This document shows, piece after piece, positions 15,848 to 24,980 of a stretch of 34,036 nucleotides of DNA (position 1 is the stretch's first letter; every line of letters starts with the position of its first letter). The notes below the pieces were generated by a model. It worked only from the letters and a program-made list of their open reading frames with translations, did no database searches and was not told where the DNA came from. A program made the position numbers and the translations under genes. Source of the stretch: Paracoccaceae bacterium (GTDB lineage Bacteria > Pseudomonadota > Alphaproteobacteria > Rhodobacterales > Rhodobacteraceae); assembly GCA_024639125.1 (NCBI GenBank), contig JAHEJA010000034.1:1-34036 (forward strand), written 5' to 3'.

Positions 15848-16429
15848 ATGAATAGCTTTGATCTGTCTTATTTGATTTACGCAGGCCTCTTGTTAGGGGC
15901 TATTTTGTTGTCTGTTTTGGCATCTCGACGCTCCGAACTAGGGTCGGTGCTAAAACAAGGCACGGTGTGGTTGATTTTGTTTTTGGTGGTCGTATTCGGC
16001 TATGGCATCTGGACCGATATCCAAAGCAACTCCAAGCTTCAGTTCGCACGCGAAACCGCCGACGGCCAAGTGATCATTCCAAAAGGCGCCGATGGTCATT
16101 TTCATGCAACCTTGATGGTCAATGACACGCCCATCAAATTCTTGGTTGATACAGGGGCAAGCCAAATCGTGCTCAGCATGCAAGACGCGCAAAGATTGGG
16201 ATTTGATCCTAACAAGCTTACATTTTGGAACACGGCAAACACAGCAAACGGTTCAGTGCGCACAGCCCCTGTTCGGTTGGAAACGATGGTTTTGGGACCC
16301 TATATGGAAACCAATTTCAGAGCCTCCGTTAACGAAGGCGCTATGAATACATCGCTTTTGGGAATGGAATATCTAAATCGGTTCTCGTCAATTCAACTGT
16401 CCCCAACTGAATTGACGTTGTCAAAATAA
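15848..16429 (+). CDS. Membrane-anchored retropepsin-like aspartic protease
   Basis: 193 aa. Two N-terminal hydrophobic segments (about 7-26 and 38-55) anchor a soluble domain that carries the clan AA active site FLVDTGASQIVLS (D101). The rest of the domain (RTAPVRLETMVLGPYMETNFRASVNE, then SLLGMEYLNRF) is the single-lobed retropepsin layout of the bacterial TIGR02281-type family. Like viral retropepsins it should work as a dimer. The catalytic domain probably faces the periplasm, since both hydrophobic segments precede it, but the topology is not certain. Substrates are unknown. A perfect inverted repeat sits in its last 15 codons and a second hairpin covers its stop. Confidence 0.9.
   Translation: MNSFDLSYLIYAGLLLGAILLSVLASRRSELGSVLKQGTVWLILFLVVVFGYGIWTDIQSNSKLQFARETADGQVIIPKGADGHFHATLMVNDTPIKFLVDTGASQIVLSMQDAQRLGFDPNKLTFWNTANTANGSVRTAPVRLETMVLGPYMETNFRASVNEGAMNTSLLGMEYLNRFSSIQLSPTELTLSK
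16386..16417. repeat. 10-bp inverted repeat inside the 3' end of the protease gene
   Basis: CGTCAATTCA (16386-16395) and TGAATTGACG (16408-16417) form a perfect stem with a 12-base loop. It codes for part of the last residues (SIQLSPTELTL). With the hairpin at 16424-16442 it makes a tandem stem pair at the convergent gene ends, probably acting as a 3' barrier or mRNA end in both directions. Confidence 0.6.
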
Positions 16430-16442
16430 CACCTTGTTATTT
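16424..16442. terminator. Hairpin covering both convergent stop codons
   Basis: AAATAAC (16424-16430) and GTTATTT (16436-16442) pair perfectly around ACCTT. The left arm contains the protease stop TAA (16427-16429), and the right arm contains the holC stop on the other strand (16437-16439). Short and AT-rich, so it is a weak bidirectional terminator at best. Confidence 0.45.
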
Positions 16443-16892
16443 CTCTGCTTTCTTTTCCCAGATACCTGATGCTTCTGACCAATATTGCGCAGAGCACCCT
16501 GCGTCGGTCAAGGTTTTCCATTGAACGCGCGCTTGCATCAACGCGCGGTCATCAGAGCCGTCAAACATAACACAAACACGATCTGATGCGTTGACTTCTT
16601 CTGCCGAAATGTCTGTACCATCTATGGTCATAATACAGCCGCACGGCTGACCCGATGACCCCACACTTAGCAATATTGGTTGATAAGGGTCGCTGTCTTG
16701 ACCGGCAATACCATGCGCCAAAAACCCATCAACCGGGCCTTCCCATAGGCGACCATCCAGCTGTTTAAGACGATCCAAGTCAGTGCCGCGAATTTCTACT
16801 TTCCACCCTGCCCCAAGCGCACGCGGTAACAGCTTGTGCAAAGCGGTGTCTAACGTGCTTTGGGTGAGGTGATAGAAATACGCGGCACCCAT
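16437..16892 (-). CDS. holC: DNA polymerase III chi subunit
   Basis: Chi links the clamp loader to single-strand binding protein. 151 aa. Seen: AAYFYHLTQSTLDTALHKLLPRALGAGWKVEIRG at the N terminus, LDGRLWEGPVDGFLAHG, QPILLS, then VCVMFDGSD and the C-terminal WKTLTDAG...YWSEASGIWEKK, all typical of HolC. It starts one base after the pepA stop codon, and holC next to pepA is a very common order in proteobacteria. It is the last gene of this minus-strand pair. Alphaproteobacteria usually lack the psi partner, and none is seen here. Confidence 0.93.
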   Translation of the reverse strand: MGAAYFYHLTQSTLDTALHKLLPRALGAGWKVEIRGTDLDRLKQLDGRLWEGPVDGFLAHGIAGQDSDPYQPILLSVGSSGQPCGCIMTIDGTDISAEEVNASDRVCVMFDGSDDRALMQARVQWKTLTDAGCSAQYWSEASGIWEKKAEK

Positions 16893-16893
16893 T

Positions 16894-18366
16894 TTATTTC
16901 GCCTCGAACATGTCTTGGACCAATGTGTTCAACGTCATGACACCCCAACCAGTCGATCCTGACGGGGCGTGTTCTGTTTCACTTGTGGTTTGCGCCACAC
17001 CTGCGATATCGATATGCGCCCAAGGCGTTTCATCTTTGACAAAGCGCTTAAGGAACTGAGCCGCCGTGACGGATCCAGCAGTGCGGCCCCCAAGATTTTT
17101 CATATCCGCAACACGCGATTTCAATAAATTATCATAAGATTGACCAAGCGGCATCCGCCACATGCCTTCGTTTTCTTTTTGTGCCGAGGCAAGCAAGCCG
17201 TTGCACAACCGATCATCATTTGAATAGACCCCTGCGTTTTCATGGCCCAATGCGATGATGACAGCCCCTGTCAAAGTGGCAAGATCAATCATCGCCGCGG
17301 GCTTGTAGCGTTCTTGCGTGAACCACATGGCATCACATAGAACCATGCGCCCTTCGGCATCGGTGGAAATGATTTCGACTGTGTCGCCTTTCATGGTTGT
17401 GATGACATCACCTGGACGCATCGCATTACCAGAGGGCATATTTTCAACCAATCCAACAACCCCTACGACGTTGGCCTTGGCCTTGCGTTTTGCAAGCGTC
17501 ATCATTGTGCCTGCGACAACAGCCGCGCCGCCCATATCCATGGTCATGTCTTCCATACCGGCACTTGGTTTGATTGAAATCCCACCGGTATCAAAGACCA
17601 CGCCTTTGCCAACCAAAGCCAAGGGTGCTTCGCCCGGTGTGCCACCATTCCAGTGCATAATGACCACTTTCGACGGGCTATCAGACCCCTGACCCACAGC
17701 CAACAATGTCCGCATGCCAAGCTTTTCAAGCTCGGCTTCGTCAATCACTTGAACCTCGAGCCCAAGATCCGTTAATGCACTTAAACGGTTAGCAAACTCG
17801 GTTGTGGTTAAAATATTTGCAGGTTCGTTGGTTAGATCACGCGTGAAAAAGACACCGTCGCTGATTGCCGAAACGACATCAATTTGTGCCGCAAGACTAT
17901 CAGATTGGCTATGCATCACAGTGACATCCCCAAACGCTTCGATTGGCGCGGTGCGGCGTTCATCAAAGGCATAGGATCGCAGCAATAAGCCTTGAACAAA
18001 ATCAGCCATGCCTTTTTGCGACATGCCCAAAATGGTGATCGCCGATTTACCACGCGCTTTGGCCAAAGCGACGCCCGCTTTGCGCATCTGGTCTGCGCCC
18101 CCTTTGCGGTCACAGATTACGATATCCACCGCTTCAGCGGCCATTCCAAAAGGAAACGCGAGTGAAATAACATCACCAAGCTTTGCTTTTGCGAACTGAT
18201 CCGATTCGATTACACGGGTTATGGCGCCTTTGCTAAGCTTATTGACGCGGCGCGCACCCAAATCAAGCCTGCCTTCTTTATCCGTCAGAACAGAAATTCG
18301 TCCCTTTATTTCAGATACTTGATCCAATTCGACTGGCAAACAATGAACAGTTGAAACAGCGGTCAT
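16894..18366 (-). CDS. pepA: Leucyl aminopeptidase (M17, cytosol aminopeptidase)
   Basis: Removes N-terminal residues from peptides using two metal ions. 490 aa. Metal and catalytic motifs: VGKGVVFDTGGISIKPS with K254 and D259, MTMDMGGAA with D277, and STDAEGRMVLCDAM (334 onward) with D336, E338 and R340. The signature is usually NTDAEGR; here the first residue is S, which lies outside the metal ligands. The N-terminal macrodomain-like region runs to about 170. AAGGAG is well placed ahead of the ATG. In E. coli PepA also binds DNA; no such role is shown here. Divergent from lptF, with 125 bases between. Confidence 0.96.
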   Translation of the reverse strand: MTAVSTVHCLPVELDQVSEIKGRISVLTDKEGRLDLGARRVNKLSKGAITRVIESDQFAKAKLGDVISLAFPFGMAAEAVDIVICDRKGGADQMRKAGVALAKARGKSAITILGMSQKGMADFVQGLLLRSYAFDERRTAPIEAFGDVTVMHSQSDSLAAQIDVVSAISDGVFFTRDLTNEPANILTTTEFANRLSALTDLGLEVQVIDEAELEKLGMRTLLAVGQGSDSPSKVVIMHWNGGTPGEAPLALVGKGVVFDTGGISIKPSAGMEDMTMDMGGAAVVAGTMMTLAKRKAKANVVGVVGLVENMPSGNAMRPGDVITTMKGDTVEIISTDAEGRMVLCDAMWFTQERYKPAAMIDLATLTGAVIIALGHENAGVYSNDDRLCNGLLASAQKENEGMWRMPLGQSYDNLLKSRVADMKNLGGRTAGSVTAAQFLKRFVKDETPWAHIDIAGVAQTTSETEHAPSGSTGWGVMTLNTLVQDMFEAK

Positions 18367-18432
18367 ATTATTTCTCCTTATTGGCGTTTCCCTAGACCTA
18401 GCGATGATCCGCCATAATTTCCAGATAGCAGT

Positions 18433-18448
18433 TTTCCCCGAAGGGAAA
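18433..18448. other. Small hairpin in the pepA/lptF intergenic region
   Basis: TTTCCC and GGGAAA close a CGAA tetraloop. It lies between the two divergent genes, about 45 bases before the lptF start, so it may be in the lptF leader. The intergenic region otherwise shows no promoter that I can place with confidence. Confidence 0.35.
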
Positions 18449-18491
18449 TTCCTTTAAACGTGAGCTAGAAAAATTAGACATTGGGGACGTT

Positions 18492-19613
18492 GTGTCACGA
18501 TTTGACAGATATCTTTTATCACAGCTGATGATCCTGTTTGGATTCTTTTCGCTGGTATTGGTATCGGTCTATTGGGTGAACCGAGCCGTGATCCTGTTCG
18601 ACCAGCTAATCGCAGATGGTCATTCAGCAGGCGTTTTTATCGAATTCACCCTGCTCAGCCTTCCCAATGTTATCCGCATGGTCTTGCCCATTTCAACCTT
18701 TGCAGCGGTTGTCTATGTGATCAATCGATTGAGCAACGAAAGCGAATTGGTGGTGATGCAGGCGACTGGATTTTCACCGTGGCGCTTGGCACGACCCGTT
18801 GTGATTTTCGGCCTTATCGTCGCGCTCTTTATGGGCGTTTTAACAAATTTCCTTGTTCCGCAAAGTAAAGCGCACCTCAAGCAACGTGAAATAGAAATTT
18901 CCGCATCGATTTCATCGCGGTTATTGCGCGATGGCGTTTTTTTGCATCCTGTAAAAGGCACAACATTCTATATCCGTGAAATTACACCGGACGGTGAATT
19001 GGTAGATGTCTTTTTATCTGACCGACGCGGAGAAACCGCAGCTGTGACATATACCGCAGACAAAGCATATCTTTTGCGCCAAGGTGAGATCACCAATTTG
19101 GTGATGTTAAACGGTTTGGCGCAGACCTTGAACTATGAAACAAACAAGCTTTCAACGACGCTTTTTGCGGATTTGACCTATGACATATCCGGGATCATAT
19201 CGGTTGGTGGACCCGTTCAATTAGGCATTCGCGAACTTGGAACAGCCGCGCTTTTTGATGATGTGGCTCATTCCAAACTTTCACAACGGCAAATGTCACA
19301 ATATTTGGAAGAAGCGCACAATCGCATAAACCAACCCCTTTTGTGCTTGGCAGCCGCTTTGATTGGCTACAGCGCGTTGATGATTGGTTCCTTCAGCCGC
19401 TTTGGGGCAACACGCCAGATTTTGTTTGCGATTTTTCTTTTGGTGATGGTCAAATTTGTAGAAAGTTTGGCCACAGATCCGCTTCGGTCTGATCCGAACT
19501 ATTGGCCATTGGTCTATGCACCCAGCGTATTTGGCGTCGCAATCTCTGCGCTGCTTTTATACCAAGCCGCACGCCCAAAACGGCGCCGCATGATATGGGG
19601 GGCAAGCACATGA
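18492..19613 (+). CDS. lptF: LPS export permease LptF
   Basis: One of the two inner-membrane permeases of the LptB2FG transporter that extracts lipopolysaccharide and passes it to the LptC-A-D bridge. 373 aa. N-terminal helices (FDRYLLSQLMILFGFFSLVLVSVYWVNRAVILFDQL, then LLSLPNVIRMVLPISTFAAVVYVINRLSNESELVVMQATGFSP with the coupling-helix ESELV motif), a periplasmic domain about 125-270, and C-terminal helices about 280-365. The start is a GTG at 18492 with GGGGAC ahead. The stop overlaps the lptG start by ATGA. First gene of the lptF-lptG-lptD-surA-pdxA-rsmA operon. The lptB/lptC genes are not in the window, as is normal. Confidence 0.95.
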   Translation: MSRFDRYLLSQLMILFGFFSLVLVSVYWVNRAVILFDQLIADGHSAGVFIEFTLLSLPNVIRMVLPISTFAAVVYVINRLSNESELVVMQATGFSPWRLARPVVIFGLIVALFMGVLTNFLVPQSKAHLKQREIEISASISSRLLRDGVFLHPVKGTTFYIREITPDGELVDVFLSDRRGETAAVTYTADKAYLLRQGEITNLVMLNGLAQTLNYETNKLSTTLFADLTYDISGIISVGGPVQLGIRELGTAALFDDVAHSKLSQRQMSQYLEEAHNRINQPLLCLAAALIGYSALMIGSFSRFGATRQILFAIFLLVMVKFVESLATDPLRSDPNYWPLVYAPSVFGVAISALLLYQAARPKRRRMIWGAST

Positions 19614-20704
19614 TCCTTCATTATTATTTTGCGCGTCGGTTTTTCAAAATGTTTGCGTCGATCTTTGCCGTCTTCTTTTTGTTTATGACGCTTATCGATT
19701 TGGTCGAGCAAATGCGTCGTTACAGCAATTCTGTGTCCTTTAACGACGTGTTGTTGGTAACGCTGTTAAATATTCCTGAATCGCTTTACCAAATCATGCC
19801 ACTGGTTATGATTATTTCTGCTGTTAGTCTGTTTATTGCATTGGCGCGCTCAAGTGAATTGGTCGTTGCCCGTGCAGTGGGACGATCGGCTTTGAAAACG
19901 CTTGTGGCTCCGGTTGTGGTGGCATTTGCTATTGGCGTCTTTTCTGTATCAATTTTAAACCCAATTGTTGCAGCCACCTCTGTGCGCTATGGCGAGTTGA
20001 CAGAAAGCTATCGCAGCGGCACGTCATCTGCTATCTCGATAGGGCGTGAAGGGCTTTGGCTGCGTCAAGGGGATGTCAAAGGGCAAACCGTGATCCGGGC
20101 AGAACGGGCCAATAGTGATGGCAGCGTGTTATACGACATCAGCATGCTCACCTACCACCCTAACGGAGGACCAAGTCGGCGGATCGAAGCCGTCAGCGCC
20201 ACATTAAACGATGGCTCATGGACGCTTCGTGGGGCAAAAGTTTGGCCTTTGATACCTGGGGTAAATCCTGAAAAAAACGCACAAGAACACCGCGTTTTAA
20301 ACGTGCCTTCATCATTGACCCGCGAACAGATTACAGATCAGTTCGGCAAACCATCCTCTATTTCTCTGTGGGATTTGCCGTCATTTATTGGTCAATTAGA
20401 TGAGGCAGGGTTTTCGGCACGGCGCTATGCCGTCTGGATGCAGATGGAACTTGCGCGACCGTTCTTTTTGGTGGCAATGATGCTTGTCGGCGCGGCCTTT
20501 ACAATGAAGCATAGCCGCTTTGGAGGAACAGGACTGCGTGTTCTCAGCGCGATATTATTAGGGTTCGGTTTGTATTACGTTAGAAACTTCGCCCAAATCC
20601 TTGGGGATAATGGGCAAATTCCAATACTGGTTGCCGCATGGGTTCCAGCAGTGGCATCTATTCTTTTGGCCCTTGGTTTGATCCTTCATATGGAGGATGG
20701 CTGA
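19610..20704 (+). CDS. lptG: LPS export permease LptG
   Basis: Partner of LptF in the LPS extractor. 364 aa. Same plan as LptF: MILHYYFARRFFKMFASIFAVFFLFMTLIDLVEQMRRY, second helix block ending SLFIALARSSELVVARAVGRSAL with the coupling helix, a periplasmic beta-jellyroll region about 125-260, and C-terminal helices (ELARPFFLVAMMLVGAAFTMKHSR onward). The ATG at 19610 overlaps the lptF stop. GGGGGG precedes it at a suitable distance. The frame is open further upstream, but that part lies inside lptF and is not expected to be translated. The stop shares one base with the lptD start (TGATG), so translation is coupled. Confidence 0.95.
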   Translation: MILHYYFARRFFKMFASIFAVFFLFMTLIDLVEQMRRYSNSVSFNDVLLVTLLNIPESLYQIMPLVMIISAVSLFIALARSSELVVARAVGRSALKTLVAPVVVAFAIGVFSVSILNPIVAATSVRYGELTESYRSGTSSAISIGREGLWLRQGDVKGQTVIRAERANSDGSVLYDISMLTYHPNGGPSRRIEAVSATLNDGSWTLRGAKVWPLIPGVNPEKNAQEHRVLNVPSSLTREQITDQFGKPSSISLWDLPSFIGQLDEAGFSARRYAVWMQMELARPFFLVAMMLVGAAFTMKHSRFGGTGLRVLSAILLGFGLYYVRNFAQILGDNGQIPILVAAWVPAVASILLALGLILHMEDG

Positions 20705-22809
20705 TGCATCTGCGCATTTTAATGTTGATTGCGTTGATCTTATGCGCACCTGTCGGTCATGCAAAAAGCGTGGATCAAGCGGTTTTGATCGCCGACATGG
20801 TCACTATCGACAGCTCAGGCAATTTGGTTGCCTCTGGCTCGGTCGAAGTCATGTACCAAGGAAACACCGTTTTAGCGGATCAAGTGACGTACAATCGCAG
20901 AGCGGATAAAATCGCCATCAGCGGACCAATTACGATCAACGATGCCCAAGGCAACGTGATCAAAGCCACACAAGGGACATTGGATCGGAACTTGCAAAAC
21001 GGCATTCTACAGAGTGCGCGATTGATGCTTGATCAACAAATCGAACTTAGGGCGGATCAACTGGCCCGTATTGACGGACGGTATTCAGAAATGACACAGG
21101 TGGGCGCGACGTCTTGTCAAACCTGTGACACCCGCCCCCCGCTTTGGCAAATACGTGCTAAAACTGTGCGACATGACGAAGTAGAAAAACAAATATATTT
21201 TCGTGGGGCCCAGTTTCGCATCTATGATGTTCCCGTATTTTATATGCCATATCTGCGCATTCCTGACCCAACAGTCAAACGCTACCAAGGGTTTTTAATG
21301 CCCAAGGGTCAGTATAGTTCGATTTTGGGTCTTGGGATTAAATTGCCCTATTTCATCCCAATTGGAGACAACAAAGACATCACGTTAACGCCGTTTATTT
21401 CAACTAAAACCAACACATTAGAATGGCGGTATCGACAAGCATTTGTAAAAGGAACCATCGAAGCCAATGGGTCTTTATCCCAAGATATGTTGGGATCCGG
21501 CGTCATCCGCGGATATGCGCGCGCCGTTGGAAAATTCAAATTGCCAAACAAATATAAATTGAATTTTGATTTAGAAACAGTCAGCGACGATAGCTATCTT
21601 GGTGACTATGAAATCGACACCAAAGATCGGCTTGAAAGCATCGTAACGATTTCGAAAGCCAGCAAACGAAGCTATCGCGCTGCCAACCTGATCAATTATC
21701 ATTCATTTTATGATAATAACGGCACTTTGCCGACGCTTGTCACGTTTAACGAATTCGAAAAACGGTTCATGCCGACCTATATTGGTGGTGAGCTTCGATT
21801 TAATATCCAAGCCCATAGCAATTATCGCCGATCAAACGACGATAGGATTGGCCGCGACATGGCACGATTGAATAGCTCGGTGTTGTATCGTCGAACAATA
21901 ACCGGTCGCAATGGGCTTCAATGGAGCGTGGGCGGGCAAGGCCGCTATGATTATTTTGCGACCAAACAAGATACAGCGTATCCTCGCACCCAAACAGCCC
22001 TCACTGCGGACAGTTTTGCCGAAGTGCGGCTTCCGCTCGTGCGTCATGCTAAAAATGGCAGCACATTGATCGAACCGATGATGCAAATTGGGTATAGCGA
22101 ACGCCAAGTTCTTGACCTTCCTAACGAAGAAAGCACGCGCGTAGAACTGGATAGTGCCAATCTTTTATCCTTGTCCCGTTTTCCGTCGCCTGACCGATAT
22201 GAACGGGGACTTCGTGGCGCTTTAGGGCTGCGATTTAATCACAATTTCCAAGACGACCAAAAAATCGGCTTTGTGATTGGCCGTGTTTTTCGTGAAAGCC
22301 CACGGGATGATTTTTCCTATAGCTCGGGGCTGCGCAGCACAAAATCAGACTACCTTCTAAGTACATCTTATGAGAATGGCAAAACGATCCAAGCGATGGC
22401 ACGGGCCATTATCGACGAAGGTGCAAGTGTCACCAAAGCCGAAGCCGTGGTCGAATTTCAAAGAAATAAAGTCAAGGTAAACGCAGGCTATAGCCTTTTA
22501 AAGGCGGATGCCTACGAAGAACGCGATGACACCGTCGCCGAATGGAAAGTTTCGACGCGCTACACGGTAAATGACAATTGGACCGTGTCAAATAGCTTGC
22601 GCTACGATTTGGTTTCCGACAAAACAGCACAGGCTGGACTTGGCCTAAAATACCAAAACGAATGCGTAAACATTGATTTTTCGGTCTCGCGTCGTTTTAC
22701 TGTGTCTGGAACATCTAAACCGTCAACGACTTATGACCTGACGGTAGACTTATTGGGGTTTAGCACCGGAGGCCGCAGCAATGTGGTCACACGGTCATGT
22801 AGGGAATAA
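20704..22809 (+). CDS. lptD: LPS assembly outer-membrane protein LptD
   Basis: Outer-membrane beta-barrel that places LPS on the cell surface, working with the lipoprotein LptE. 701 aa. Signal peptide MHLRILMLIALILCAPVGHA, cleaved before KS. Residues about 25-130 are the OstA/LptA-like jellyroll (ADMVTIDSSGNLVASGSVEVMYQGNTVLADQVTYNR), then the barrel domain with the IYDVPVFYMPYLRIPDPTVKR region. Four cysteines stand out: C138 and C141 in SCQTC at the domain boundary, and C654 and C699 near the C terminus, matching the two-disulfide logic known from E. coli LptD. GGAGG precedes the ATG. SurA, its folding helper, is the next gene. Confidence 0.96.
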   Translation: MHLRILMLIALILCAPVGHAKSVDQAVLIADMVTIDSSGNLVASGSVEVMYQGNTVLADQVTYNRRADKIAISGPITINDAQGNVIKATQGTLDRNLQNGILQSARLMLDQQIELRADQLARIDGRYSEMTQVGATSCQTCDTRPPLWQIRAKTVRHDEVEKQIYFRGAQFRIYDVPVFYMPYLRIPDPTVKRYQGFLMPKGQYSSILGLGIKLPYFIPIGDNKDITLTPFISTKTNTLEWRYRQAFVKGTIEANGSLSQDMLGSGVIRGYARAVGKFKLPNKYKLNFDLETVSDDSYLGDYEIDTKDRLESIVTISKASKRSYRAANLINYHSFYDNNGTLPTLVTFNEFEKRFMPTYIGGELRFNIQAHSNYRRSNDDRIGRDMARLNSSVLYRRTITGRNGLQWSVGGQGRYDYFATKQDTAYPRTQTALTADSFAEVRLPLVRHAKNGSTLIEPMMQIGYSERQVLDLPNEESTRVELDSANLLSLSRFPSPDRYERGLRGALGLRFNHNFQDDQKIGFVIGRVFRESPRDDFSYSSGLRSTKSDYLLSTSYENGKTIQAMARAIIDEGASVTKAEAVVEFQRNKVKVNAGYSLLKADAYEERDDTVAEWKVSTRYTVNDNWTVSNSLRYDLVSDKTAQAGLGLKYQNECVNIDFSVSRRFTVSGTSKPSTTYDLTVDLLGFSTGGRSNVVTRSCRE

Positions 22810-24015
22810 ATGATGCGTCTCACATTTCGTCAAATGACATTGGCAACACTAAGCTGCGTTGCACTGCTTACGCAAACGCCTGCGGTACAGGCGCAAAGTT
22901 TGTTTTCAACCGCCATTCGCGTCAATGACGGGGCTATTACCGGATATGAATTGAACCAGCGCGAAACGTTTTTACGCGTGCTTAACGCACCTGGAAACGT
23001 CAAAAACCTAGCCAAAACCCAGTTGATCGAAGATCGGCTGAAATTGGGTGCAGCAAGAAGCTTGGGCATCCAAATCAATGAGGAAGCGATTAATAAAGGC
23101 ATAGAAGAGTTCGCCCAACGTACACAAAAATCAGGGGATGCTTTGATCCGTGATTTGAATTCAAGTGGTATTGCCGAAGCCACCTTGCGTGACTTTATTC
23201 GGGCAGGCTTGGCATGGCGCGAAGTTGTGCAAACCAAATTTAGCGCAGCAAGCAGCGTGAGTGATGATCAAATTGAACGCTCGACAAATTCCGGCGAAAG
23301 CGGCAGCGGATTACAGGTGCTCTTGTCTGAGCTCATCATGCCACTGCAACCGCAATTCGAAGAAGAAGTCCGCGCAATCGCAAAAGACGTCTCGGGTTAC
23401 ACCTCAACCACCCAGTTTTCCGAAGCCGCACGCGAATATTCAGCCGTTCCAACAGGCGAAAACGGTGGGCGTTTGGAATGGCAACGTTTGGATAAATTAC
23501 CCCCTGTTCTACAGCCACTTATTTTCAGCTTAAAGCCGGGCCAAGTTACCGAACCGCTTGAGCTTCCTAATGCGATTGCCTTGTTCCAATTGCGTGCAAT
23601 GGCGGAAACACCCTATTCCAGACCAACACCGACCAGCGTTGACTATGCCACCTATTCGATCCCCCAAGGTGATGACACGTCAGAGCCGATTAAATTGGCT
23701 TTGGTAAATTGCGATGATTTTTATGCCTATGCCAAAGACAATCCCACGCATTCGCTGCGCCGCCTTGCCGCAGATCCAAAAACACTTGGCTCAGCTCTTC
23801 AGGCCACGCTTGCACGTCTGGACATCAACGAATTTGAAACGACCCAAACTGGCGGCTACACGACTATTACCATGCTCTGCAGCCGTGCATTTGCAAGCGC
23901 GGAAACATTAGATCTTGATGCGATCCGCAACGGTTTGCGAAATAAAAAGCTGGAAACATATGCCAAGGGCTATCTTGAAAATCTTCGCCAAGATGCCCGG
24001 ATCATTGAAAAATGA
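22810..24015 (+). CDS. surA: SurA-like periplasmic chaperone/peptidyl-prolyl isomerase
   Basis: Guides outer-membrane proteins, LptD among them, through the periplasm. 401 aa. Signal peptide up to about residue 28 (LATLSCVALLTQTPAVQA). An N-terminal chaperone domain about 30-155 follows (FSTAIRVNDGAITGYELNQRETFLRVL, LIEDRLKLGAARSLGIQINEEAINKGIEEFAQR). One parvulin-type domain lies about 165-265 (LLSELIMPL, FSEAAREYSAVPTGENGGRLEWQRLDKLPPVLQPLIFSLKPGQVTEPLELPNAIALFQL). E. coli SurA has two parvulin domains; the single-domain form is usual in Rhodobacterales. Two adjacent ATGs follow the lptD stop directly. The end overlaps pdxA by four bases. Confidence 0.92.
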   Translation: MMRLTFRQMTLATLSCVALLTQTPAVQAQSLFSTAIRVNDGAITGYELNQRETFLRVLNAPGNVKNLAKTQLIEDRLKLGAARSLGIQINEEAINKGIEEFAQRTQKSGDALIRDLNSSGIAEATLRDFIRAGLAWREVVQTKFSAASSVSDDQIERSTNSGESGSGLQVLLSELIMPLQPQFEEEVRAIAKDVSGYTSTTQFSEAAREYSAVPTGENGGRLEWQRLDKLPPVLQPLIFSLKPGQVTEPLELPNAIALFQLRAMAETPYSRPTPTSVDYATYSIPQGDDTSEPIKLALVNCDDFYAYAKDNPTHSLRRLAADPKTLGSALQATLARLDINEFETTQTGGYTTITMLCSRAFASAETLDLDAIRNGLRNKKLETYAKGYLENLRQDARIIEK

Positions 24016-24980
24016 CCCAAGCACCCATTGCGCTCACTTGCGGGGAACCCGCTGGGATCGGGCCTGAACTTGCTGTAAAAGCATGGGACGCGCTGAAACA
24101 CGATCACCCCTTTTTTCTAATTGGTGATCCACGCCATCTTCCTGAGCACAGTGGGTATGAAATCATTCATAGCCCATCAGACGCCGTACGGGTTTTCCCA
24201 ACGGCGCTTCCGGTGTTGGTGCACGACTTTGCAGGTGCTGCGCAGCATGGCACGGCCGATCCCGCAAATGCCCAAGGCGTGATAGATGTGATTGCCCGTG
24301 CAGTAGAGTTCACCACAACAGGCCAAGCCTGTGCTGTCTGCACGCTTCCCATTCACAAAAAAGCGCTGCAAGACGGCGCTGGATTTGCCTATCCCGGCCA
24401 TACCGAATACCTCGCGGCACTGGCAGGGGTTGATCATGTTGTGATGATGTTGGCCTCTGATCAGCTTCGTGTCGTGCCAACGACCATCCATATTCCTTTG
24501 AACGACGTTGCACAGGCACTGACGCCTGCACTGCTTAGGGAAACGATTACAATCACCCATCGCGCACTGATTAATCAATTTGGAATTGCCGCGCCACGGA
24601 TCGCAGTTGCGGGGTTGAACCCCCATGCAGGCGAAGGCGGCAAAATGGGACAAGAAGACATGACCGTCATTTCCCCCATCATCCAAGAGCTGAAAGCCCA
24701 AGGCATGGACATCTGGGGCCCTTTATCCGCGGATACCATGTTTCACGCCCAAGCGCGACAATCCTATGACGTTGCAATTTGCATGTATCATGATCAGGCT
24801 TTGATCCCCATCAAAACTTTGGATTTTGATCGCGGCGTAAACGTAACTTTGGGATTGCCATTCGTGCGCACATCGCCAGATCACGGAACAGCCTTTGACA
24901 TTGCAGGGCAAAATCGTGCAAACCCCAGCTCAACAATCGAGGCGATCAAACTTGCCGCCTCATTAGGAGCCAAAGCATGA
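24012..24980 (+). CDS. pdxA: 4-hydroxythreonine-4-phosphate dehydrogenase
   Basis: NAD-dependent step in deoxyxylulose-5-phosphate-dependent vitamin B6 synthesis. 322 aa. Seen: [20 protein letters not shown] at the N terminus, [47 protein letters not shown], and [43 protein letters not shown] with the metal-binding histidines. The ATG overlaps the surA stop and the stop overlaps the rsmA start by four bases, so this is the classic surA-pdxA-rsmA order of proteobacteria. Confidence 0.97.
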   Translation: MTQAPIALTCGEPAGIGPELAVKAWDALKHDHPFFLIGDPRHLPEHSGYEIIHSPSDAVRVFPTALPVLVHDFAGAAQHGTADPANAQGVIDVIARAVEFTTTGQACAVCTLPIHKKALQDGAGFAYPGHTEYLAALAGVDHVVMMLASDQLRVVPTTIHIPLNDVAQALTPALLRETITITHRALINQFGIAAPRIAVAGLNPHAGEGGKMGQEDMTVISPIIQELKAQGMDIWGPLSADTMFHAQARQSYDVAICMYHDQALIPIKTLDFDRGVNVTLGLPFVRTSPDHGTAFDIAGQNRANPSSTIEAIKLAASLGAKA

